Positions 55,903 through 64,000 of a stretch of 64,000 bases of DNA are shown in pieces; the stretch's first letter is position 1, and each line of letters starts with the position of its first letter. A program made the position numbers and the translations under genes. Source of the stretch: Rhizomys pruinosus (taxonomy: Eukaryota; Chordata; Mammalia; Rodentia; Spalacidae). Location of the stretch: the NCBI GenBank assembly GCA_009823505.1, contig VZQC01004706.1, forward strand, positions 540,480-604,479, written 5' to 3'. The notes beneath the pieces were generated by a model, which saw nothing but the letters and a program-made list of their open reading frames with translations, did not search any database and was not told the origin of the DNA.

Positions 55903-56679
55903 GGTTTTTTGTTTGTTTGTTTTTTCTTTCTTTCTTTATATATATTTTTATCAAATCTAGACCCATGTCCCCCACCTTATTCCCCCACCCCACCAGAGCT
56001 CATGCATTCTGCCAAACATGCTTTTCATCTCTTTCTCACTCTTTCTCAATATTCTCCATGTGGAAGTTGACTGTTTTGAGAAGTTCACTGTTTCAGTCAG
56101 TTCTTTGATGCAGTCCTTTCTGTTGTTGTTGTTGTTGTTTCCAATATGCATGATTTCCAACTGCTTGGACAAAAGCTCAAGGGGCCATGCACAAGAAATA
56201 CTTACAACTAGGTAATTGGCACTAGCATCCACAGATGAGGGATACCATTCGTCATTTGTTTTTCTGGGACTGTGTTACTTCACTCAGCATGATGTCCTCT
56301 AGCTCCAGCCATTTTCCTGCAAAGCTCATGATGTCATCTTTCTTTACTGCTGCATAGAACTCCATTGTGTAGATGTACCACATTTTCTCTATCCACTCAT
56401 CAGTTGAGGGGCATTTGGGTTGGTTCCAGCTCCTTGCTATTGTGAAGAGAGCTGAAATAAACATAGCTGTGCATGTATCTCTGCAGTGGGGTGAGTCTTG
56501 AGGGTACATGCCTAGGAGTGGAATGGCTGGGTCGGGTGGCAAGTTCATTCCAAGTCTTCCAAGGCTTCTCCACACTGCTTTCCACAGTGGCTGTACGAGT
56601 TTATATTCCCACCAGCAGTGGATGAATGATCCCCTTTTCCCACAACCTCTCTTGGTATCATTTGTTTTCTTGATCCTAG
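55903..56679 (-). mobile_element. 5'-truncated L1 with perfect 17-bp TSD
   Basis: ORF2 C-terminal frame 56749-56252 (minus) reads through the Cys-rich GCGKRGSFIHCWWEYK block, PDPAIPLLGMYPQD, CPSTDEWIEKMWYIYTMEFYAAVKK and the FAGKWLELEDI end. A ~300-bp 3' UTR and a T-rich (reversed A) tail follow. TSD agatgaaatatattttg at 55886-55902 and 56680-56696. This is the best-preserved ORF2 C-terminus here and thus a relatively recent insertion. The first codons of the listed frame lie outside the L1, in the flanking SINE. Confidence 0.95.
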
Positions 56680-56717
56680 AGATGAAATATATTTTGTAAA
56701 AAAATGAACTGTGTGGA

Positions 56718-57203
56718 GGCTGGAGAGATGGTTCAGCAGTTAAAAACACTGGCTTGCTCTTACAGAGTTACCCAAGTTTGATTCTCAGCACCCACGTGGC
56801 AGCTAACGACTGTCATACCTCCAGTTCCAGGGGACCCAACAACCTCTTCTGACATCAGTGGGCATTGTATGAGATGAGTGTGTTAGGTCTGAGTTTTGCA
56901 GAATTACAAGGGACACACAGATGTCCACTTCCTCAAGAGGTTGTCACTTTATGACCTCTTCCCCTTACCTGAGGTCCTGCCCAGGGCCTATAAAGGAGTG
57001 TACCTCAATTGCTATCATGCTAGCTGGCTGATAGGCTCCAGGTGCCCACAGTTGCCATGCCCTGGCAATTCTTGAAGTAAATATATTCCCAGAGTGACTA
57101 AGCCTCATGTGCCTGTCTTTTATCAGGCATTTGCAACATTATAGATCTAACAGGGTTCACTTAAATACATGCAGGCAATACATTTATATACATAAAATAA
57201 AAA
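56718..57203 (+). mobile_element. B2/B3-type SINE split by a solo LTR
   Basis: Head ggctggagagatggttcagcag (56718), B-box-like gtttgattctcagc and body to 'gggcattgtatgagatgagtg' at 56880. Interruption of 272 bp, then the tail 'gttcacttaaatacatgcaggcaatacatttatatacataaaataa' (57155-57203). Confidence 0.82.
56881..57152 (+). mobile_element. Solo LTR (272 bp)
   Basis: It starts TGTTAGGTCTGAG and ends GATCTAACA, with perfect 6-bp terminal inverted repeats TGTTAG/CTAACA. A TATA motif ctataaagg lies at 56988-56996, followed by an R/U5-like region. It sits exactly inside the SINE, which resumes afterwards. A weak target duplication (gagtg/gggtt) suggests age. No coding sequence. The ERV class is not determined. 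Confidence 0.7.
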
Positions 57204-57214
57204 ATAATTTTCTG

Positions 57215-57448
57215 GGGCTGGAGAGATAGCCTAGTGGTTAAGAGGACCGGCTGCTCTTGCAGAGGACCCAGGTTCGATCCCCAGCACCCACATGGCAGCT
57301 GAGAACCGTCTGTAACTCCAATTCCAGGAGAATCCAACACCCTCTTCTGACCTCTTGGCATTGCACGACACGGGTGCACAAACCTACATGCAGACAGTAC
57401 ATTCATACACATACAAAAATAAATTAAATTAAAAAAAATTTTTAAATA
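57215..57448 (+). mobile_element. B2-like SINE, long variant with 20-bp deletion and TSD
   Basis: Complete from gggctggagagatagcctag to acagtacattcatacacatac and the A-tail. 'ccaattccaggagaatccaacaccc' shows loss of the usual second 'ctccagttccagggg' piece. Target duplication aaaaaataattttctg at about 57199-57214 and 57449-57464. Confidence 0.94.
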
Positions 57449-57524
57449 AAAAAATAATTTTCTGAGAAAAATTGTGAGTATGAAGTAGCAGCTTTTTATT
57501 GGTTGGTTGTATTGTTGTTGTTGT

Positions 57525-57893
57525 TGTTATTTGTGTGTGTATGTTGTCCAGGTGTGGGTGTCTCTGTGTGTACATACAGGGACCATGGTAAGATGCTACA
57601 TGTCTTTTTTGTAGCTTTCCATCCTATTTATGTATTTGCATATTTATTTATTATTTTTAATTTTGAAATATTGAGAGAGGGTCTCTTAGTTAACTTAGAA
57701 CTCTCCATATTGGCTATGCCACCTGGCCAGATTGTTCCTGGGATGTGGGATCCACCTCTATCTGGTTCCCAGCTCTGAAATTACAGGAACATGTGGCCAC
57801 AGCTGCGTTTAAGTCAGCTCTGGGGATTTGAACTCAGGTCCTCTTCCTTTCACAGCCACTGCTCTTGTCCACTGATCTATCTTTCCAGCCTGA
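57525..57893 (-). mobile_element. B4/RSINE1-type composite SINE
   Basis: (GTT)n and TG-rich start, 'gggtctcttagttaacttagaactctcc' B1-like middle, 'ggatttgaactcaggtcctcttcc' and end 'atctatctttccagcc', reverse orientation. Confidence 0.7.
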
Positions 57894-58184
57894 AGGAATA
57901 ACTTTATGTTCACCTGTTTCTCCTGGTGCTTTTCTTGCTGCTGATGTCCTAATAAGAGAAGTACTTACAAACAGGTACTTAAACAAATAGGTTTTTTCAA
58001 GGTCATATTTTTGAAAGGGTAATGATTGTTATGTAACTTCTCACTTGGGGGAGTGCAGGAAAGATAGAATTGGATTTTTAGTAAAAATGATCTGGGTTCA
58101 AATCCTAATGTTTACACTTTCCACTGGGAGCTCCAGCTTCATCTTTAAGTTGATGACAAGCAATACTAAGAGTAGACTACAGGA

Positions 58185-58468
58185 AGCACCAGGAAGAAAG
58201 CTCAGTTTGTAAGGCACTTGCCTTGTAAGCATCAAGATCTGGGTTTAATACCAGCATCAATTTAAAAAGCTTGGTGTTTGTAATCCCAGAGCTTGGAATA
58301 AAGAGGCAGATACAATCCAGTGCTTGCAGGACAGCAAGCCTAACCTGCTGGGTAAGCTGCAGGCCAAGGAGAGGCCCTGTCTCAGAAAAGCAAAGTGAAC
58401 AGCAGCTGAGGAACATCACCCAAGACTGTCTGCTGGCCTCCAAATGCCCAAGCGAGTGCATGCACAAA

Positions 58469-58520
<52 letters not shown>
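58185..58520 (+). mobile_element. B4/RSINE1-type composite SINE with (CA)n tail
   Basis: 'gaaagctcagtttgtaaggcacttgccttgtaagc' head, 'ggtgtttgtaatcccagagcttgg' B1-like middle, 'gaggccctgtctcag', then (CA)n at 58470-58520. Confidence 0.78.
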
Positions 58521-58522
<2 letters not shown>

Positions 58523-58524
58523 GC

Positions 58525-59465
58525 CTGCAGTGGGATTTAGAGATGATGGATGTAGAACACTGAACACAGAGCCTCATCAAAATTCCACACAGAAATGCAT
58601 CCTAATTTAAAATATTTAATTGCAATGTTGTAAAGGAAAAGTGTTTGGTGGCTGAAATATGCCCCATCTACAGGAACAATGCATGCCAATCGAGTGTTTA
58701 ACAAGCTCAGAAAGCATTTAATACTGGATTTGGCTCTGGCCAATTCCCAAGACAAATGTGACTTGGAATTTTAAAATTGTCTATAATAAACCTGGGAATA
58801 AACCTGGGCAGAGGGCACAAAAGCTGATGGAGTTGAATGCATTGTTTATCTCTACGTGACCTCCGAATGGGAATTCTAGAAATTTCACTTTTCATCAGCA
58901 TTCCTGAGCCAGTTTTCCCTTAGCAAAAGACTCTCAGTAGATAATACAGCTTTGAATTGTTTTACCCAGCTTTAAGTGTCTTCCAGATGTCAAGTCTGAA
59001 GTGTTACTATGCAGTTACATCCCACGAGTCTGGTGGTCGTTGCCTTGCCCAGGTAAGAAGGAGGTTTTAGAGTATCAAACAGCACCAATGCCCTGAGAAT
59101 ATGAGAGATCTGGTTGAGTGTGCAGCATTGTCTGTCTGTCTGATCACTCTGACTAGCTGTAGGTTGCAAGAAGATCACACTGTCTTTAACATTAGCATTA
59201 GGAAACCCTGCATTATAGCAGAGAAATGAGATGCAATAGACATAAGTAAAGCATGCTACTTTTTGTGCTAGTCTCTGAATCAAATGTGGCCTTTTGTAGT
59301 CTTAACACAGAGTTCAGTTCAATGAACATCTAGGACATGCTGCCACATGCCAGGCAGATAAATTGAGAACAGAGGCAATGCTGCCTTGATGGCGATGGAG
59401 ACTGTTTCAAGAATAGTGAAAAGTGTTCCACCATGCATCTGAGGGGGAACAGCTGGGTGACAGAC
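58525..59465. other. Non-repetitive stretch
   Basis: No repeat or gene recognised across ~940 bp. Single-copy-looking. Confidence 0.4.
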
Positions 59466-59469
59466 ACAG

Positions 59470-59832
59470 TATTTTCTTTTTTGTGTGTGTATTTGTGTGT
59501 GTGTTCATATATGTGCTTGTGCACATGTGGAGAAAGATAGCATGCACATGTGTGCATGAGCTTGTAGAACTTAGATAATAGCTTTGGGTGCCCTTCCTCA
59601 AGTGTACTCCACCTTGTTTTTGATACAGAATCTCTCACTGAACCTGCAGCTTGCTACACAGGCCAGACTGAGTGTGCAGAAAGCCCAAAGATCCTCCTGC
59701 CTCCACCTCATCAGCACTGGGATTATGAACACAACCACTATGTTGGCTTTCATATGTGAATTCTGGAGGTTTACCGTAGATCCTCATGCCTGCATGATAA
59801 GTACATTACCAGCTGAATTATTTCCTCAGCTG
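59470..59832 (-). mobile_element. B4/RSINE1-type composite SINE
   Basis: TG-rich start, 'gatacagaatctctcactgaacctgcagcttgctacacaggcc', 'tcagcactgggattatgaacacaaccac', and 'gattctgg..cctgcatgataagtacattaccagctga' in reverse. Confidence 0.72.
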
Positions 59833-60174
59833 GTAATACTTAGGTATAGTCAGTTAACATAGAAACTCATAGCAAGTCAAAGAGCAGAGAAGTGTCCATG
59901 GTGTGCTCAGCCATAAATGAGATATACCACACCCCTCCACTAATTTGGTAACTTCATAAAGAAACCATCCTGATGTAACAAATAAGAAGCATTTAATAAA
60001 GAATGAATTGCATGACTTTATTCCAGTTACATTAGTCCATGAAGACCTGAGGATAATAAATCAGTGTCTCGTGTGCAAGTTCACCAGATGGCTGTCACAA
60101 CAGACTGGAACAGCTGAGCACATCTGGGCTATTGGACCATTGATGCATGCATTGCTGTCTTGTGCGTGATTCCA

Positions 60175-60342
60175 GGGTTTCTGGTTCTGGTTTTGTTCTT
60201 AAATCTAGATGATCTGGGATGGATAGGGGTGGGGTGGGGGGAAGGGAAGGGGATATATGCCTGAACTGGGTTGGAAAATGATGTATGAAATACACAAAGC
60301 ATCAATAAAAATAAAAAAATAAAAATAAATAAATTAAAAAAA
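60175..60342 (+). mobile_element. L1 3' tail, strongly 5' truncated
   Basis: 'ctagatgatctgggatggataggggtggggtggggggaagggaagg' then 'cctgaactgggttggaaaatgatgtatgaaatacacaaagcatcaataaaaat' and an A-rich tail. These match the reverse of 21.2-21.34 kb, so it is an L1 3' end of only ~150 bp. Confidence 0.8.
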
Positions 60343-60737
60343 AATCCAGCTACCCACTCAGTCAGTGAGCAGGGGACCTCCCATTGTGAATCTATTTCAA
60401 TAGTTGTTTCCTGAGAAATAAAAGTAACCAAAACAGACAAAATAGATTTCTGACTTCATGGAGAACTCTTTCTAACTGAACAATGTTTGCAAGGTGCATA
60501 AATAGGGCACCAGATGATTTTTTATTATAAACACTCATTGAGTATGTGTTCTGAAGCACAAATGTTGTAAATGAATAAGTAGAATGAGAGCTAGAAATAA
60601 AATTACATAATGTCTGTTCAGGTTTAATTGCTCCTTTTAGCACTGCAGCAATGTACTAGACCATTTATTCATTCAGAAAAATGCTGTGACTCAGAATAAC
60701 ATTTGTATAGTGGCTGTACCTGAGATCTGTGTGACAT

Positions 60738-60870
60738 AAAGTGAAAGAAGAACCCTTGGAGCTGGGGTTTCAGGTATCTATGACTTACCCAATGCGGGTA
60801 CTAAGAACTAAATTCAGGTCCTCGTGATTGAGCAGCAAGTACTCCTAAATGCTGAGCCATATCTCCAGGC
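60738..60870 (-). mobile_element. B3-type SINE fragment
   Basis: 'cttggagctggggtttcaggtatctatgacttacccaatgcgggtactaagaac' to 'aaatgctgagccatatctccaggc' in reverse. Confidence 0.6.
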
Positions 60871-61477
60871 AATAAAAGAGGCAATTCTGAGTTTTCAAAT
60901 TACTGGAGATGTGTGTAAAAGAATGACTTTTATAGTATGGGCACATCTGGACTAAGAAGTTTTACCTAATCTTGCAACAAAAATGTTACTGTTTATAATG
61001 TAAACAGGCTCACAGAAACCTTTGCTTGTCTTGTGAAGGGGCACCTGTCCTTAATCTCCTAGGACCCCACCTTTCCCTCTACCTAACATAGCCAATGAAT
61101 GTGGCCATCCTTGATTAAAATATCAAAGCTTTGAAAGCAACCTACTAATGTCATTGGAAGCAGGAAGAAAAGTTAAAGTCTGTAGTTGTGTGTGTGTGTG
61201 TGACATTCTACAGCTAGAGATCAAACAGAAAGACTTTCTGATAAAAAGCACTCCTGGCCCTGCCTTCTACTTTTGCCATTTCATAGTGGTGATACTGTTT
61301 CAATGAGAGAATGAGAGAAAAGCCAGGCTCTGGAGCACAGTTCTGAGACATCTGGAGGAGCAGGTGCTTGGTAGTTTGGGTCCACTCTTGGCCTTAAATC
61401 TAATGCTAAGAGCCAGGTTACCCTTCTATTTTTTTAGGCCTAAAGGCAATGTAGCTTAGAAACACAGAACAGGTGGT

Positions 61478-61755
61478 ATTTTTAGTGTTTGTGTGAGTGT
61501 ATGCTAATATGTGTGGAGTCCAGAAGTCAACTTCAGATCTCTTCCCTAAGGTACCTTCCTCCTTGCGTTTTTCCGACACTGCTCCTCATTTTCACCAGGA
61601 ACTTGCTGAGAGGGTTATACTCCTTGGCCAAGGACCCCAAGAATCCTTTTCTGTCTCCCCACTGCTGGGATTACAAGTGTGTGCTGTACTATACCCAAGT
61701 GTTTAAGTGAGTTCCAGACATCAAACTCAGAACCTCCCCATTGGATGGCAAGCAC
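61478..61755 (-). mobile_element. B4/RSINE1-type composite SINE
   Basis: 'tgtggagtccagaagtcaacttcagatctc' tRNA-derived part, 'cactgctgggattacaagtgtgtgctgtac' B1-like part, and 'catcaaactcagaacctccccattggatggcaagcac'. Confidence 0.72.
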
Positions 61756-61757
61756 TT

Positions 61758-62392
61758 TATTATTATTATTATTATTATTATTATTTTCTTTATTTTTTTT
61801 CATTTTTTAACAATAAGTAATAATTTATCAGTACAAGCATCCTTCATGTAAAACCAATTTGCAAGCAGTTGTGCCCAAACCCAAGGGTCCCACCATCCAG
61901 CTGAGGGGACTTGTATGTACAATCAAGTTGAACAAATAAGTGTCCAGTCTATATTGCTGTAGTTTTACCATTCACCCCAACCACAGCCCTTACATTCTAC
62001 CATGCCCCCTCTTCTGCATATTGTTCCCTAGGCTTAGAAAAGGGGTACAGATGGACAAGAAGCAAAACAGTCTACTTTCTCTGGAGCTGTCGTTTTGACC
62101 TCTGGTCAATTCTGGCTGTTTCCTTTCATGGGCTGACAGTTTGTCCAGGAATAACCTTTCAATCCTACTAATGAAGCACAAGCAATTAGATATAAAGGTA
62201 TTTAAACAGTACTAATTGTTATGGTAGGTTACTTTGGTATAGACACAGATGTTTGGATGGTATGTTAATCCATGAATTACATTTTTTCTGTAAACTATGA
62301 CAGGGTCTTACTGTGGTTTATAACATCTCCTAACCATTAGAGGATGTAAGCTTGCGGAATCAGCTGTGGGTTATTCCTCCAAGGAGAGAGCT
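61758..62392 (-). mobile_element. L1-type 3' module, second copy, with (TTA)n tail
   Basis: Collinear with 21350-21950 at high identity by eye: 'gtacaagcatccttc', 'gttgtgcccaaacc', 'gttccctaggcttagaaaagggg', 'gctgtttcctttcatgggctgacag', 'gggttattcctccaaggagag'. The left end is a (TTA)n/T-rich tract (reversed A-rich tail). ctttatta near 61754 and 62393 may be the target duplication. Unlike the 21-kb copy it lacks the extra L1 tail. Confidence 0.7.
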
Positions 62393-62399
62393 TTATTAA

Positions 62400-62960
62400 T
62401 ATTGTTTTGCAAGCACATTATTAATTGACCTGTCCCCTTAACCCCAGCCCTGGATTTTTGATTATACACACAATATACAGTGTAATCATCAAAACTTGAT
62501 CTTTGCATCAAGCCTAACTAAGAAGGAAAATAGATTAATTTTAAAAATTGTTTTCCAACTGTAATGTTTTGTAAACTGTTCCATTTTAGCATGCCCCTGC
62601 ACCATCCCTCTAAAGTCCTGTCATAAACCTTGAACAATTTATGTCACATGGCAGTTGACAAGGGTATTTTCAGCAGACACCCGGGACTCCAGCCTGCCAG
62701 TGAAAGGTTCCAAGGCTTCTTTAGCAAAGATCTCAGCGTACCTCTACTGGACACTTAGTTGTCAGTGGCTGCTGTCAGGGAATGACAAGAGGTCTCCTCT
62801 TCGCCCTGAACAAGTACAAAATCCCATGAGTCCAACAAACAGTGAGGGTACCACAGCAAGAGAATGGGTTGATTTGAGTTGAGTCAAGTCAAGTAAGCAG
62901 GGAAGAGCAGGTAGAAAATGATCCTAACCATAAAGAATGTGGTACAAAGACTGCTGATCA
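62400..62960. other. Non-repetitive stretch
   Basis: No gene or repeat recognised. Confidence 0.35.
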
Positions 62961-62964
62961 GAAA

Positions 62965-63215
62965 GCGCAGGGCTGCTTTCCTGCTCCTATCTCTACCTCC
63001 CCAGTGTTGGGAGGCAGAGATAGGAGGATTGCTGGGCATGCTGACCAACCTATGGAGCCTAATCCGTGAACTTTGGGCCAAGGGGAGGCACTGTTCTGAA
63101 AACAAGGTGGACTGCCCTTGAAGAATATTACCCAAGATTAACCATGCACAGGGACCTACACACACGGTCACACATATGTTCACATGCACGTATACATACA
63201 CTAAAAAATCTGTCA
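62965..63215 (+). mobile_element. B4/RSINE1-type fragment
   Basis: 'ctccccagtgttgggaggcagagataggaggattgctgggcatgctgacc' B1-like middle, 'gaggcactgttctgaaaac', then a CA-rich tRNA-derived end. Confidence 0.6.
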
Positions 63216-63427
63216 GTATAGCAAGTGTGCAGGCAAATACCTGTAATCTCAGCAATTACAAAGCTGAAACAGGGCCAGGGCACTTGGTTAGATATTATTA
63301 TGTTATTGATTAGTTTAATCATTTGTCAAATAAACAGAACTATTTGTGATTTTTATAAACATACATCTCCTGTCCCAGCATAAGCAAATAGCATAATTAA
63401 ACAAGAAGATTTTTGTCCTTCCATTTG

Positions 63428-63586
63428 CTGTATAGCCAAAGGTGACTTTGACTTTTGATCCTCCTGCCTCCACACTTCACTTGCTGGGATGGCAGGCATG
63501 TACCACCATGCTTGGTTGAAGCAATGCTGGGATTCATCCATGCTACATAAGACTTCTACCACCTGAGCATCACATCTCCATCCCCA
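63428..63586 (-). mobile_element. B1-ID (B4-type) SINE fragment
   Basis: 'gatcctcctgcctccacacttcacttgctgggatggcaggcatgtaccaccatgc' (reverse B1) followed by 'acttctaccacctgagcatcacatctccatcccc' (reverse ID head). Confidence 0.65.
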
Positions 63587-63750
63587 GACAAGAACATTAA
63601 TAACTACATTTATTCTCGCTTTGAAGAAATAAAAAAAGGTGTCTGAAGAATGGATCACATTGTGTTCTAACCACTAGGGATGTAGAAAATGATCATTGGT
63701 CTTCAAATGGAATGGGCATTTTTGTAAGAGGAGAGTATTTAAGAAATAAT

Positions 63751-64000
63751 AACTCATTTAGGATGATATTGGCTGTGGGTTTCCTGTATATGGCTTTGAT
63801 TACATTAAGGTATGATCCCTCCAATCCAATTCCCTCTAGGACTTTAAACATGAACGGATACTGGATTTTGTCAAAGGCTTTTTCTGCATCAATTGAGATG
63901 ATGGTGTGGTTTTTGTCTTTCAGTACGTTTATATGCTTGATGATATTTATTGATTTTCGTATGTTGAACCATCCCTGCATCTCTGGTATGAATCCAACTT
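63751..64000 (-). pseudogene. L1 ORF2 reverse transcriptase fragment at window edge
   Basis: The minus-strand frame 63980-63693 starts with the MQGWFN block and carries [30 protein letters not shown] and ANIILN. L1 wording then stops at about 63751, and the remaining frame is flanking sequence. The element continues beyond the window. The abrupt 3' break inside ORF2 means an inversion, a deletion or later disruption. Confidence 0.88.

Overview
The window is vertebrate nuclear DNA from a muroid rodent. It holds no bacterial, phage or plasmid genes. The evidence is the repeat content: SINEs of B1 (7SL-derived), B2/B3 (tRNA-derived), ID and B4/RSINE1 types, rodent-style LINE-1 (L1) elements, solo LTRs of endogenous retroviruses, and many simple repeats of (CA)n, (CT)n, (GATA)n and (TA)n type. 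The dominant young SINE is a long B2 variant with an extra internal stretch and the 3' end 'acagtacattcatacacata'. As far as I can recall it is not the Mus or Rattus B2 consensus, so I infer a muroid outside that pair. I cannot name the species from sequence alone.

No intact host gene is visible. Every longer open frame is either part of an L1 or an accident of a SINE, an LTR or a microsatellite. The only cellular protein homology I found is a short broken piece of a P4-ATPase (phospholipid flippase, ATP10-like) on the minus strand at 34.56-34.89 kb. The window is therefore intergenic or deep intronic.

Layout: 0-2.1 kb holds SINEs and microsatellites. 2.1-8.2 kb is a long old L1 (+) with an ORF1 coiled-coil region, a decayed ORF2, a DNA-transposon-like insertion at 4.92-5.47 kb and a 3' UTR. 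8.2-33 kb is a field of SINEs, medium-reiterated repeats, L1 tails and possible LTRs, broken by stretches with nothing recognisable. 33.1-36.2 kb contains two ~250 bp direct repeats around an L1 fragment and the ATPase pseudogene. 37.5-39.1 kb is a nested stack: an LTR inside a SINE inside an older repeat. 39-47 kb is SINE-rich. 47.0-52.6 kb is a second L1 (+) with a 376-codon open stretch of reverse transcriptase. It runs into a large imperfect inverted repeat at 51.3-53.6 kb. 53.6-55.6 kb is AT-rich sequence ending in a minus-strand LTR with an adjacent primer-binding-site-like motif. 55.9-57.5 kb holds an L1 (-) with perfect target-site duplications, a SINE split by a solo LTR, and a young SINE. 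57.5-64 kb is more SINEs, an L1-type repeat and the edge of another L1 (-).

There is no operon or pathway here. The sequence shows successive retrotransposition. L1 supplies endonuclease and reverse transcriptase in cis; the SINEs have pol III promoters (A/B boxes such as ggttcgatccc) and were mobilised by L1, as A-tails and 10-18 bp target-site duplications show at many copies.

I see no candidate for a new functional system. The most unusual items are structural: the 2.3-kb inverted repeat, the rearranged SINE at 31.5 kb, the nested stack at 38 kb, the flippase relic, and the shared repeat modules that look like long L1 3' UTR segments. Similarities were judged by eye, so boundaries are approximate unless target-site duplications fix them.
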